Below, one piece after another: positions 1 through 6,601 of a stretch of DNA of 11,477 nucleotides (position 1 is the first letter of the stretch; each line of letters begins with the position of its first letter). This DNA comes from Comamonadaceae bacterium (GTDB taxonomy: Bacteria; Pseudomonadota; Gammaproteobacteria; Burkholderiales; Burkholderiaceae_C): NCBI GenBank assembly GCA_027490555.1, contig JAIXXW010000042.1, positions 1 to 11,477 of the forward strand. Direction: 5' to 3'. Below the pieces are notes generated by a model. That model had not been told where the DNA came from. It searched no databases and saw only the letters and a list, made by a program, of their open reading frames with translations. Both the position numbers and the translations under genes were made by a program.

Positions 1-105
1 GAGCACCGCGACCCGGGCGCCCAGGCGGGCGAGTTCACGGGCGGTGGCTTCGCCCAGACCGGAGCCACCACCGGTGACCAGAGCTGCTTGTCCTTGGATG
101 TTCAT
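1..105 (-). CDS. SDR family oxidoreductase, N-terminal fragment (probable 3-hydroxyacyl-CoA dehydrogenase)
   Basis: Only the first 35 codons lie in the window; the gene continues past the left edge. The visible protein starts MNIQGQAALVTGGGSGLG. That is the first beta strand of a Rossmann fold followed by the TGxxxGxG nucleotide-binding motif (residues 11-18) of short-chain dehydrogenases, then a helix ending in LGARVAVL, also typical. The start at 105 is preceded by AGGA at a suitable distance. It follows the thiolase stop by 34 nt on the same strand, so it is the fourth gene of the operon. A short SDR next to hydratase, CoA ligase and thiolase genes most likely acts as an NAD-dependent 3-hydroxyacyl-CoA dehydrogenase, oxidising the beta-hydroxy intermediate. 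That role is inferred from context. The SDR family is certain enough from the motif; the substrate cannot be read from 35 residues. Confidence 0.85.
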   Translation of the reverse strand, partial: MNIQGQAALVTGGGSGLGEATARELARLGARVAVL

Positions 106-139
106 GTCGGTTCCTATGGGTGTCGTGGTTGGCAGGGGG

Positions 140-1390
140 TCATGCCGCTTCGGGGTTCTCGATCAAGAGCGCAATGCCTTGGCCGCCGCCCACGCAGGCG
201 CTCGAAATGCCATAACGCAGGCCGCTGCGCTGGAGTTCTCGGGCCAAGGTGATGGTCAGCCGCACCCCGGTGGCGGCCAGCGGGTGGCCCAGCGCGATCG
301 CGCCGCCGTTGACGTTGAGCTTGGACAAATCCAGTCCAAGCTCGCGGCCCACGGCCAGGGTTTGGGCGCCCTGGGCCTCGTTGATTTCAAAGCGGCCAAT
401 GTCGGACAACTTCAAGCCGGTACGCGCCAACAGCAAGCGGATCGCCGGCGCAGGGCCGATGCCCATGATTTCCGGGGGCACGCCCACGGCCGCTGCCGCC
501 ACCACGCGGGCCAGCGGCTTTTTGCCCTGGGCCTTGGCATAGGCGCCCGAAGTGACCACACAGGCCGCTGCGGCGTCGACCAGGGCCGAGCTGTTGCCAC
601 CGGTCTGCACACCACCCTCATAGACAGGCCTGAGCTTGGCCAGCACCTCGGGGGGGGACAGGCGGGGGTGGGTGTCGGTGCTGACCTCGGTCACTTTGCC
701 TTGCAGTCGGATGCCCCGAGGTTTGTAGCCTTCCAAGGCGAATGTTTCGCTGACCACCGGCACGATCTCGCCGGCATGAAAGCCCGATGCCTGGGCGGCG
801 ACGGCTTTGGCAAAGGAGTCGGACGCAAACTGGTCCACTTCCTCGCGCGTGATCTTGTATTGGCGGGCCAGGTTCTCGGCGGTCTGGATCATGTTGATGC
901 CAGCGGCCGGGTCCTTCAGGGCTTCCCACATGAAATCCTTGAAGCCCACGGGGGCACCCAGCTTGAAACCGGTGCGGTGGTCAAAGGCGGCAATCGGGTT
1001 GCGCGTCATGCTCTCTGTGCCGACCACCAAGGCGGCCTCGCAGACACCGGCTTGGATCTGCTCACCGGCCTGCCGAAAGAGTTCAAAACCAGTGCCGCAA
1101 ATGCGTTGCACCATGATGGCCGGCACCTCCTGTGGCACCCCCGCATACAGGCCGATGTGGCGGGGCAGCACAAACTGGTCGAAGTCGCCAGGGGCCATGT
1201 TGCCGGTGATCACCGAGCCGATGTCGCTGGGGGCCACACCCGCGCGCTGCAGGGCCGCGCGCGCGGCCTTGATGCCCAGGTCGGTGGGGGAGACATGGCC
1301 CAGCGCACCGCAGTAATCGACCATGGGGGTGCGCACGCCCTCGTGCATCCAGATGTCGGCAAAAGCGTTGAAAAATCCTTTGGAGCTCAT
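140..1390 (-). CDS. Thiolase (acetyl-CoA acetyltransferase family)
   Basis: A 416-residue thiolase, close to the usual length of about 390-420. It should cleave a beta-ketoacyl-CoA with CoA to give acetyl-CoA and a shortened acyl-CoA. The nucleophilic cysteine is C98 in QRICGTGFE. The C-terminal catalytic set is visible: H369 in GGAIALGHPLAATG, and C399 in the CVGGGQG loop. The conserved NEAF block reads NEAQ here (337-340). The N-terminus has about 18 extra residues before the canonical RTP motif (R20-T21-P22). It lies between the feruloyl-CoA synthase (98-nt gap filled by an inverted repeat) and a short-chain dehydrogenase (34-nt gap), all on the minus strand. By context its substrate is probably an aroylacetyl-CoA such as vanilloylacetyl-CoA, giving vanilloyl-CoA; that is inference. 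The upstream ribosome-binding sequence is purine-rich (GAAAGAAAA) but lacks a clear GGAG. Confidence 0.93.
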   Translation of the reverse strand: MSSKGFFNAFADIWMHEGVRTPMVDYCGALGHVSPTDLGIKAARAALQRAGVAPSDIGSVITGNMAPGDFDQFVLPRHIGLYAGVPQEVPAIMVQRICGTGFELFRQAGEQIQAGVCEAALVVGTESMTRNPIAAFDHRTGFKLGAPVGFKDFMWEALKDPAAGINMIQTAENLARQYKITREEVDQFASDSFAKAVAAQASGFHAGEIVPVVSETFALEGYKPRGIRLQGKVTEVSTDTHPRLSPPEVLAKLRPVYEGGVQTGGNSSALVDAAAACVVTSGAYAKAQGKKPLARVVAAAAVGVPPEIMGIGPAPAIRLLLARTGLKLSDIGRFEINEAQGAQTLAVGRELGLDLSKLNVNGGAIALGHPLAATGVRLTITLARELQRSGLRYGISSACVGGGQGIALLIENPEAA

Positions 1391-1412
1391 GGTTTTCTTT
1401 CTGTGTTGTGCA

Positions 1413-1478
1413 GGAGCCCACCCTGTGGGCGATGGTTTGGGGGCTGGAGGCCGACCATCGCTGAAAAGGGTGGGTTCC
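1413..1478. repeat. Nested inverted repeat in the synthase-thiolase gap
   Basis: The outer arms are 1413-1424 (GGAGCCCACCCT) and 1467-1478 (AGGGTGGGTTCC), complementary at 11 of 12 positions with one C-to-T change. The inner arms are 1430-1436 (CGATGGT) and 1454-1460 (ACCATCG), a perfect 7-bp match. An alternative local hairpin also exists: 1416-1421 (GCCCAC) pairs with 1425-1430 (GTGGGC) across a 3-nt loop and competes with both outer and inner stems. The element fills most of the 98-nt spacer between the fcs stop and the thiolase start. It could be an mRNA-processing or stability hairpin, an attenuator, or a dispersed extragenic palindrome. No U-tract follows it on the transcribed minus strand, so it is not a simple terminator. 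Confidence 0.8.
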
Positions 1479-1488
1479 TACCAGGGGG

Positions 1489-3339
1489 TCATTGGGGTTT
1501 GAGGATGTGGGGCAGGCGATCTGCGTGCAAGGCGGCGACCCATTCAGCCCGGTGCGCCAGCACCGAGCGTTGGTTGATCGAGCCTTTGTCGGTGATCTCG
1601 CCTTTGTCGATGGTGGGCGGTTCACTCAGCAAGCACAGGCGGGCAATCCGGTTGGCGCTGCCGGTGGCGGTTTTGGCCAACTCGTTGACGATGGTCTGGA
1701 ACCGCGCCAGCACGGCGGGCGAGGCCAGCACCTCGGCCAGGGGGGCATCGGCGGGCAAATCGCACAGGCTGCGCACCGCCGGGGTGGTGAAGATCATGGC
1801 GCCGACTTCCTTGAGGTTCAGACCCGTCAAGACAGCGTCTTGGATGTAGGGTGCACCCAGGGAGATGATTTTGCTGCGCAAGGGGCCGACACTGACAAAG
1901 GTGCCGGTGGCCAGTTTGAAATCCTCGGCGATGCGGCCGTCAAATTTCAGTCCCAGGTGCGGGTTGTTGTCGTCGATCCATTGGACGGCATCGCCAGTCT
2001 TGAAAAAACCCTCTTCGTCAAACGCTTCGGCGGTTTCTTCGGGGGCTCGCCAATAACCGGGTGTGACGTTGGGACCGCGGTAGCGCACCTCGGTCTTGCC
2101 CTGCATGTCCACCAGCTTGAGCTCCATGCCCGGGGTGGGCACGCCCAGATCGCCCGCTTTGACATGGGGGTTGGTCACAAAAATGCCAAAGGGCCCGGAC
2201 TCGGTCATGCCCAGGCCGGTGGTCATCACGATGCGTTCGCCCACTTCCCGTTCCTGCGACTCGTACAGGCTGTCCCAGATCGGCTGGGCCAGCGCGGCGC
2301 CCGCATAAAAAAACATCTGCACCCGCGACAGCAGCGTCTTGCGCAGGGCATCGTCGGTTTTCATGGCGCTGGCAATCGCGTCGAAGCCAGTGGGCACATT
2401 GAAATACACCGTGGGGGCGATCTCGCGCAGATTGCGCAAAGTTTCATGGATGAGGGCGGGGGTGGGTTTGCCGTCGTCGATGTACAGGGTGCCGCCATGG
2501 AACACCGTCATGCCGAAATTGTGGTTGCCGCCAAAGGTGTGGTTCCAGGGCAGCCAGTCCACCAGCACCAGTTCCTTTTCGGCCAGCACAGGCATGGACT
2601 GGGCCATCTGCTGCTGGTTCGAACACCACAGGCGCTGTGTGTTGATGACCGCCTTGGGCAGCTTGGTGGAGCCGCTGGTGAACAGGAATTTGACGATCGT
2701 GTCCGGCCCGGTGGCGGCCATCGCCGCGTCCACTTGCGGGGTGGCCGGGGTGTCGCACAGCTGCGCAAAGGGGGTGACCCGGTGGCCTGGCACGCTGCCT
2801 TGCACCATGACCACTTCCATGTCCTGGCTGACGGTGGCGGCAATCGCTTTGGCATAGCGTTCGTCGGACGCAAAGACCAGGCCCGGCGTGACCGTGCGCA
2901 GCACATGTTTGAGCTTGTCGTAGTCGACACTGACCAAGGAGTAGGGCGGCGAGGTGGGCACAAACGGCACCCCGGCGACCATGCAACCCAGGGCCAGCAT
3001 GGCGTGTTCCAGGCTGTTTTCGCTCAGGATCACCACCGGCCTTTCGCAGCTCAGGCCGCGGTCGAGCAGGCTTTGGGCAATGTTGCGTGCGCTGGCCCAG
3101 GCCTGTGCATAGCTCAGGTGTTTCCAGTCGCCCAAGGTCCCATCGGCCTGCGGCACGCGGCGTGCCATGAAGGTCTTCTCCGGTTTGACCTGCGCCCAGT
3201 GCTGCAAACGGTCGGTCAGGCGGTCCGGGTAGCCCTGCAAGGGCTGGTCGGCCTGCACATAGCGGGTGCCCGGGGGCCCCTCTCGCAGGGCGATGCGGGT
3301 GACGCCGAATTTCAGCGGACGGAATTGGATGTCGCTCAT
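1489..3339 (-). CDS. fcs: Feruloyl-CoA synthase
   Basis: A 616-residue ANL-superfamily acyl-CoA ligase matching the feruloyl-CoA synthase group in length and motifs. It activates ferulate (and probably p-coumarate or caffeate) with ATP and CoA, via an acyl-adenylate, to hydroxycinnamoyl-CoA. The phosphate loop is TSGSTKLPK (221-229), where Lys replaces the usual Gly; as I recall this is normal for feruloyl-CoA synthases. Other motifs are TTGLGMTESG (373-382), GYW with following acidic residues (428 on), KTGD (447-450), and the hinge and C-terminal segment FDGRIAEDFKLATG (466-479). Candidate adenylation lysines K579 and K585 lie in the IDKGEITDKGSINQ segment near the C-terminus. Its start is 29 nt after the hydratase stop, with AAGGCGAG as ribosome-binding site. 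It is the second gene of the minus-strand operon and the one that points to ferulate as the pathway substrate. No truncation is seen. Confidence 0.92.
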   Translation of the reverse strand: MSDIQFRPLKFGVTRIALREGPPGTRYVQADQPLQGYPDRLTDRLQHWAQVKPEKTFMARRVPQADGTLGDWKHLSYAQAWASARNIAQSLLDRGLSCERPVVILSENSLEHAMLALGCMVAGVPFVPTSPPYSLVSVDYDKLKHVLRTVTPGLVFASDERYAKAIAATVSQDMEVVMVQGSVPGHRVTPFAQLCDTPATPQVDAAMAATGPDTIVKFLFTSGSTKLPKAVINTQRLWCSNQQQMAQSMPVLAEKELVLVDWLPWNHTFGGNHNFGMTVFHGGTLYIDDGKPTPALIHETLRNLREIAPTVYFNVPTGFDAIASAMKTDDALRKTLLSRVQMFFYAGAALAQPIWDSLYESQEREVGERIVMTTGLGMTESGPFGIFVTNPHVKAGDLGVPTPGMELKLVDMQGKTEVRYRGPNVTPGYWRAPEETAEAFDEEGFFKTGDAVQWIDDNNPHLGLKFDGRIAEDFKLATGTFVSVGPLRSKIISLGAPYIQDAVLTGLNLKEVGAMIFTTPAVRSLCDLPADAPLAEVLASPAVLARFQTIVNELAKTATGSANRIARLCLLSEPPTIDKGEITDKGSINQRSVLAHRAEWVAALHADRLPHILKPQ

Positions 3340-3368
3340 GGTTGTCTCGCCTTGGGTTGACCTTGTGC

Positions 3369-4175
3369 TCAGCTTTTCTGGACCTTGGCGGCCTTGCCTT
3401 CTAAGAAGGCCCGGACCCGGGCTTTGGCTTCGGGTGCCGCTTGGGCGATGGAGGCCATCAGGGCCTCGGTGAACAGGCCGTGGTCGGCGGGCTGCTCGGC
3501 AATGCGGGGCAGGGCGTGGGTGAGCGCAAAGTTGGTCAACGGCGCGTTGGTGGCGATGCGCGCGGCCAGTTCCAGGGCTTTGCCCAGCGCCTGTCCGGTG
3601 GGCACCAGGTACTGCGCCAGACCGATGCGCTCACCGTCCTGGGCGTTGTAGACCCGGCCGGTCAGCATCATGTCGGTCATGCGGGCCGCGCCAATCAGTT
3701 TGGGAACGCGCACCGAACCGCCGCCACCGACAAAGATGCCGCGTGTGCCTTCGGGGAAGGCGTAAAAAGTGCTCTCGTCCGACACCCGGATGTGGCAAGC
3801 CGAAGCCAGCTCCAGACCGCCACCCACCACCGCGCCGTGCAGGGCGGCCACCACCGGCACCGTGCCTTGTTCGACGGCATTCAGGGCCACATGCCAGCTG
3901 CGCGAGTGGTGAACGCCTTCGCCCGCGTCACGCTCCTTGAGTTCCGACAGGTCGAGTCCGGCGCAAAAGTGATCGCCCTCGCCGTGGACGACCGCTGCCC
4001 TGGCTTCGGGGGGCAAATTCTGGAACACGTCGCGCAGGGCCTCGATCAGGCCGTCGTTCAGGGCGTTGCGTTTGGCGGGGCGGCACAGCCGGACCACGGC
4101 CACCGCCCCCTGCATCTCAAGGTTCACGCCGTTGGCGGCGGCACGTTCTAGGATAGGATCATGGGCGAGGGACAT
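3369..4175 (-). CDS. Crotonase/enoyl-CoA hydratase family protein
   Basis: A 268-residue crotonase-fold enzyme. The oxyanion-hole segments are FCAGLDL (70-76) and GGG (118-120). Both glutamates used by true enoyl-CoA hydratases are present: E122 in GGGLELASAC and E142 in FPEGTRGI. This supports hydration of a 2-enoyl-CoA such as feruloyl-CoA to the 3-hydroxy form. The sequence does not carry the SEINWGIPPGN-like block I recall from feruloyl-CoA hydratase/lyases, so vanillin formation here seems less likely than beta-oxidation. It is the first gene of the operon: GGAG at 4182-4185 lies 6 nt before the ATG, and the promoter is at 4226-4253. The synthase follows after 29 nt. The family is clear. 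Hydratase versus lyase or isomerase activity remains inference from residues and from the thiolase and dehydrogenase neighbours. Confidence 0.9.
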   Translation of the reverse strand: MSLAHDPILERAAANGVNLEMQGAVAVVRLCRPAKRNALNDGLIEALRDVFQNLPPEARAAVVHGEGDHFCAGLDLSELKERDAGEGVHHSRSWHVALNAVEQGTVPVVAALHGAVVGGGLELASACHIRVSDESTFYAFPEGTRGIFVGGGGSVRVPKLIGAARMTDMMLTGRVYNAQDGERIGLAQYLVPTGQALGKALELAARIATNAPLTNFALTHALPRIAEQPADHGLFTEALMASIAQAAPEAKARVRAFLEGKAAKVQKS

Positions 4176-4191
4176 GCGGGACTCCAGGACA

Positions 4192-4207
4192 GGGTCAGCA
4201 GTGACCC
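4192..4207. promoter_or_regulatory. Palindrome in the leader of the hydroxycinnamate operon
   Basis: GGGTCA and TGACCC form a perfect 6-bp inverted repeat around GCAG. It sits between the predicted transcription start (near 4219) and the ribosome-binding site of the hydratase gene, ending 17 nt before the ATG. It could be a repressor operator placed as a roadblock or a short 5' leader hairpin. The regulator is not in this window, so the binding protein is unknown. Confidence 0.55.
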
Positions 4208-4213
4208 ATAAGG

Positions 4214-4230
4214 TTATTTTCGATAATTAT
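4214..4230. promoter_or_regulatory. AT-rich overlapping palindromes at the promoter start region
   Basis: TTAT and ATAA flank TTTCG at 4214-4226. An overlapping perfect palindrome, ATAATTAT, lies at 4223-4230. Both overlap the -10 box and the expected start point of the minus-strand operon promoter, where a repressor would act. MarR-family proteins commonly control hydroxycinnamate operons and bind AT-rich palindromes (family knowledge). Assignment of such a site here is inference. Confidence 0.4.
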
Positions 4231-4253
4231 ATTCTCCTGACCTGAGGGGACAA
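4226..4253 (-). promoter_or_regulatory. Sigma-70-type promoter of the hydroxycinnamate operon
   Basis: Reading the minus strand, TTGTCC (4253-4248, 4 of 6 to consensus) is followed by a 16-nt spacer and a perfect TATAAT (4231-4226). The predicted start is near 4219, giving a leader of about 44 nt before the hydratase ATG. The region stands out as AT-rich in otherwise GC-rich DNA. It lies only 13 nt beyond the stop codon of the upstream MATE gene on the same strand, and no terminator is visible between them. Confidence 0.65.
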
Positions 4254-4266
4254 GCCAACCCGGTAT

Positions 4267-5625
4267 TTACCCTTGTTTCCCCGTCCACGGCGTGTACCGC
4301 ACCGCCGCCGCCGTCAACACCCCGTACACCACCATGGCCCAGGCCACCAGCATGTAAAAGTCAGCGGCCGTGCCTTGCTGCTGCGCCAGGCCATAACCCG
4401 CTGCAGCCACCAGCACCAGCCTGGCCGTGCCCGCCAGCACAGGACCGATGACCTGCCTGGCACCCTGCGATGCAAAGTACAAGGTCAAACCCAGGCCAAA
4501 AAAGCCAAAGGCCGGTCCTGCGGTGACCAGGTATTGCCGGGCAAAGTCCAGCACCGCCGGGTCCTGGGTGAACATCCCCGCCCAGACATCGGGCGCGATG
4601 GTGACCACCGCGCCGATCAGTCCCAGGTTGAAGGCCGACAAAGCCCCTGCCGTCCAGGCCACGCGCCGCGCCCGCTCGACCTGGCCGGCGCCGATGGCCA
4701 GGCCCACCATCGGGACGGCCGCCACGCCGATGCCAAAGGCGATCGGGATGAGCAGGAATTCCAGCCTTTGTCCGATGCCGTAGCCGGCCAGCGCATCGGT
4801 GCCCTGCTGGGCCAGCAGGCCCGTGAAAATCAGGATGGTCAGCACCGATTGCAGCGGCGACAGGCAGGCGATGGCTCCCACCTTGAGGATGTCGGTGAAC
4901 ATGCCTTTCTCGGGCACAAAACCCTGCACCCTGAGGGTCCGACGGCCGGCTCCCTTGGCCAGGTAGCGCCACAGGTAGAGCACGCCCGCCGCCGTGGCGA
5001 TGATGTGCCCCCAAGCCACCCCCACCATGCCCAGCCCTGGCCAGGGCCCCACACCCAGGGCCAGCACGCCCCCCAACACGATTTGCAGGACGGCCGTGGC
5101 CATCAGGGTGGCCGAGGGGGTCCGCATGTTCCCCGTGCCGCGCAGGACCGAGGCCAGGGTGTTGAGCAGCCACACCAGCACAGCCCCCGCAAACAGCACC
5201 TGGCCATAGGCCACGGCCTCGTGCAGCACGGCATCGCGGCCACCCAGCAGCGCATACAGGTGGGGACCGAACACCAACATAACCAGACTGAACACCCCGC
5301 CGGCGCACACCCCGATGAGCAAAGCGTGCAGCAGCAGGCCTTGCGCCCGCACCAGGTCGCCCGCGCCCAGGGCCCGGCTGATGGCCGAGGACACGCCCCC
5401 GCCCATGGCCCCTGCCGACATCATCTGGGTGAGCATGGCAAAGGGAAAGACCAGGGCCATGGCCGCCAGCGGGGTGGTGCCCAGCAGGCCAATGAAATAG
5501 ACCTCGGCGATGCCCACCAGCACCGACATGGCCATGGCCAGGACATTCGGCGCCGACAGGCGCAGCAAGGTGGGCAGGATCGGCGCGCTCAGCAGCCTTT
5601 GCAAATCGTTGGGGGCCGTGTTCAT
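4267..5625 (-). CDS. MATE family efflux transporter
   Basis: A 452-residue, very hydrophobic inner-membrane protein of the usual MATE length, with about 12 predicted membrane segments in two halves. The N-terminal half carries the family-typical run from LLRLSAPNVLAMA through GIAEVYFIGLLGTTPLAAMAL and a GAMGGGVSSAISRALGAGD segment. The second half repeats the pattern with GYGIGQRLEFLLIPIAFGIG and VPMVGLAIGAGQ. MATE proteins export cationic or aromatic compounds using Na+ or H+ gradients. The substrate here cannot be told. It starts 7 nt after the stop of the upstream 112-residue gene, with only a weak ribosome-binding sequence, so translational coupling is likely. It ends shortly before the promoter of the hydroxycinnamate operon, so some read-through is possible. 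A role in exporting aromatic acids would be speculation. Confidence 0.92.
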   Translation of the reverse strand: MNTAPNDLQRLLSAPILPTLLRLSAPNVLAMAMSVLVGIAEVYFIGLLGTTPLAAMALVFPFAMLTQMMSAGAMGGGVSSAISRALGAGDLVRAQGLLLHALLIGVCAGGVFSLVMLVFGPHLYALLGGRDAVLHEAVAYGQVLFAGAVLVWLLNTLASVLRGTGNMRTPSATLMATAVLQIVLGGVLALGVGPWPGLGMVGVAWGHIIATAAGVLYLWRYLAKGAGRRTLRVQGFVPEKGMFTDILKVGAIACLSPLQSVLTILIFTGLLAQQGTDALAGYGIGQRLEFLLIPIAFGIGVAAVPMVGLAIGAGQVERARRVAWTAGALSAFNLGLIGAVVTIAPDVWAGMFTQDPAVLDFARQYLVTAGPAFGFFGLGLTLYFASQGARQVIGPVLAGTARLVLVAAAGYGLAQQQGTAADFYMLVAWAMVVYGVLTAAAVRYTPWTGKQG

Positions 5626-5632
5626 GTGCCGA

Positions 5633-5971
5633 TCACCGCTGGGGGGCCTGCTCGGCTGCAGGCAGCAAGTGGACCATGGGCCACTGCAGCAGCTCGGCCA
5701 GGCGGCACACCACCCAGCGCGCTTCCGGGGCGGAGACCACGCTCGGCTCGTTCACCAAGCCGGCCTCGCACTGCTGCAGCACCAACTCTTCGGTGATGCC
5801 CAACTGCGATTGCATCAGGGCCGCTTGCTCGGTCAGCAACTGGGCCAGATCTTCGCAAAGTTCATAGCGGGCAGCCATCTCCTTGTGCCCCAGGGTGGGC
5901 TTGATCTGACCGGGCGGCAGAAACAGGGCCATGAAGGAAGGCGGGATGTCGATCTGGGATTCGTGGTTCAT
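5633..5971 (-). CDS. Conserved hypothetical protein, 112 residues
   Basis: A small soluble protein without signal peptide or membrane segment. Visible blocks are IPPSFMALFLPPGQIKPT (about residues 9-26), a helical AARYELCEDLAQLLTEQA stretch, LGITEELVLQQCEAGL, and a C-terminal WVVCRLAELLQWP. I recall similar proteins of about 100 residues being common in Burkholderiales and sometimes loosely labelled as ATPase with chaperone activity. No Walker A motif is visible, so that name has no support here. It lies 7 nt upstream of the MATE gene on the same strand and probably shares its transcript. The start is the first ATG of the frame and matches the IPPSF-type N-terminus. Codon use and protein-like composition favour a real gene; the function is unknown. 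Confidence 0.75.
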   Translation of the reverse strand: MNHESQIDIPPSFMALFLPPGQIKPTLGHKEMAARYELCEDLAQLLTEQAALMQSQLGITEELVLQQCEAGLVNEPSVVSAPEARWVVCRLAELLQWPMVHLLPAAEQAPQR

Positions 5972-5999
5972 GGCTGGGCCTGGTGCTAGGGGTGAATTA

Positions 6000-6016
6000 A
6001 CGCACAGACGGTGCGT
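6000..6016. repeat. Short inverted repeat in the divergent intergenic region
   Basis: ACGCAC (6000-6005) and GTGCGT (6011-6016) form a perfect 6-bp inverted repeat with a 5-nt centre. It lies in the 150-nt divergent space between the 112-residue gene (minus) and the DUF4148 gene (plus). It may be an operator for either side. No clear -35/-10 pair is seen in this stretch beyond short AT-rich spots near 5995-6000 and 6028-6033. Confidence 0.35.
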
Positions 6017-6121
6017 CGGACCAGGCCTTTAATGACATCGACTTGGCATCGGTGCTGGATCTGTCGGGTTCATGTCGGTGCCATGGCCAGCGCTTTTTCC
6101 CATTTCGAAAGGACATTTTTC

Positions 6122-6601
6122 ATGCGCAATCTTTCCATTTTTCCCCTGGTGTTCGGCGCCATGGCGGTCTGTGCCCCAACGGTCTGGGCGCAAGACGCCA
6201 GCGGCCCCAAAACCCGAGAACAGGTGCGTGCCGAACTCATGGAGGCCATCCGCACCGGCAACATGCCTGCCAACGACGACAGCGGCCGCATGCTCAACGA
6301 GGTCAACCCTTCGGCATACCCGCCCGTGGTGCAAGCACCGTGCAAAACACGGGCACAGGTGCGGGCCGAATTGGCCGAAGCGCAGCGCACAGGCAACATG
6401 CCTGCCAACGATGAGAGCGGCTGCCTGCTCAACGAAATCAACCCCTCGGCATACCCGCCCAAACCGGTGCAGCCGTGCAAAACCCGTGAGGAGGTCATGG
6501 CCGAGCTGGAGCAAGCACGGCGCACCGGCAACATCCCCTCCAGCGACGAGAGCGGTTGCATGCTCAAGGATCTGTACCCGGACCTGTACCCGAAAAAATG
6601 A
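6122..6601 (+). CDS. Exported DUF4148-like protein with three tandem 45-residue units
   Basis: A 159-residue protein with an N-terminal Sec signal peptide (residues 1-23, ending PTVWA before QDASG). The mature part is three copies of one unit starting at K30, K75 and K120, with an exact 45-residue period. Each begins KTRxxVxAEL and continues with xxxRTGNxP, then a D(D/E)SG block and a proline/tyrosine-rich tail (NPSAYPP or YPDLYPKK). The TRAQVRAEL core is the hallmark of DUF4148 proteins, which are abundant and poorly characterised in Burkholderiales. Single-unit forms are the ones I recall, so three units would be unusual. Cysteines C74, C101, C119 and C146 lie at matching places and could pair outside the cytoplasm; unit 1 has Arg (R56) where units 2 and 3 have Cys. 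The start at 6122 has AAAGGA upstream and gives the signal peptide. It stands alone on the plus strand. Confidence 0.85.
   Translation: MRNLSIFPLVFGAMAVCAPTVWAQDASGPKTREQVRAELMEAIRTGNMPANDDSGRMLNEVNPSAYPPVVQAPCKTRAQVRAELAEAQRTGNMPANDESGCLLNEINPSAYPPKPVQPCKTREEVMAELEQARRTGNIPSSDESGCMLKDLYPDLYPKK
6209..6598 (+). repeat. Three tandem 135-bp coding repeats
   Basis: The units start at 6209, 6344 and 6479; the last is 120 bp long and lacks the proline-rich linker. Nucleotide similarity is high between units (for example, the CGCACCGGCAACAT core recurs with few changes). This points to internal duplication, still fairly recent or kept similar. A 135-bp period of this kind can expand or contract by recombination. 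Confidence 0.85.

Noticed and set aside
650..657. Run of eight G (eight C in the thiolase coding strand) as a possible phase-variation tract
   Set aside because: It encodes a normal Ser-Pro-Pro-Glu stretch, the frame is intact, and metabolic thiolases are not typical phase-variable genes.
44..1849. 601-codon plus-strand open frame over the thiolase and the end of fcs
   Set aside because: It lies antisense to two well-recognised genes. Its composition is rich in Gly, His, Arg and Gln, as in GC-driven shadow frames, and it has no recognisable domain.
1492..3360. 622-codon plus-strand open frame opposite fcs
   Set aside because: It is the antisense shadow of a clear feruloyl-CoA synthase, with low-complexity composition and no domain.
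6011..6121. 37-codon extension of the DUF4148 protein from 6011
   Set aside because: It would bury the signal peptide. The ATG at 6122 has its own ribosome-binding site and places the signal sequence at the N-terminus.
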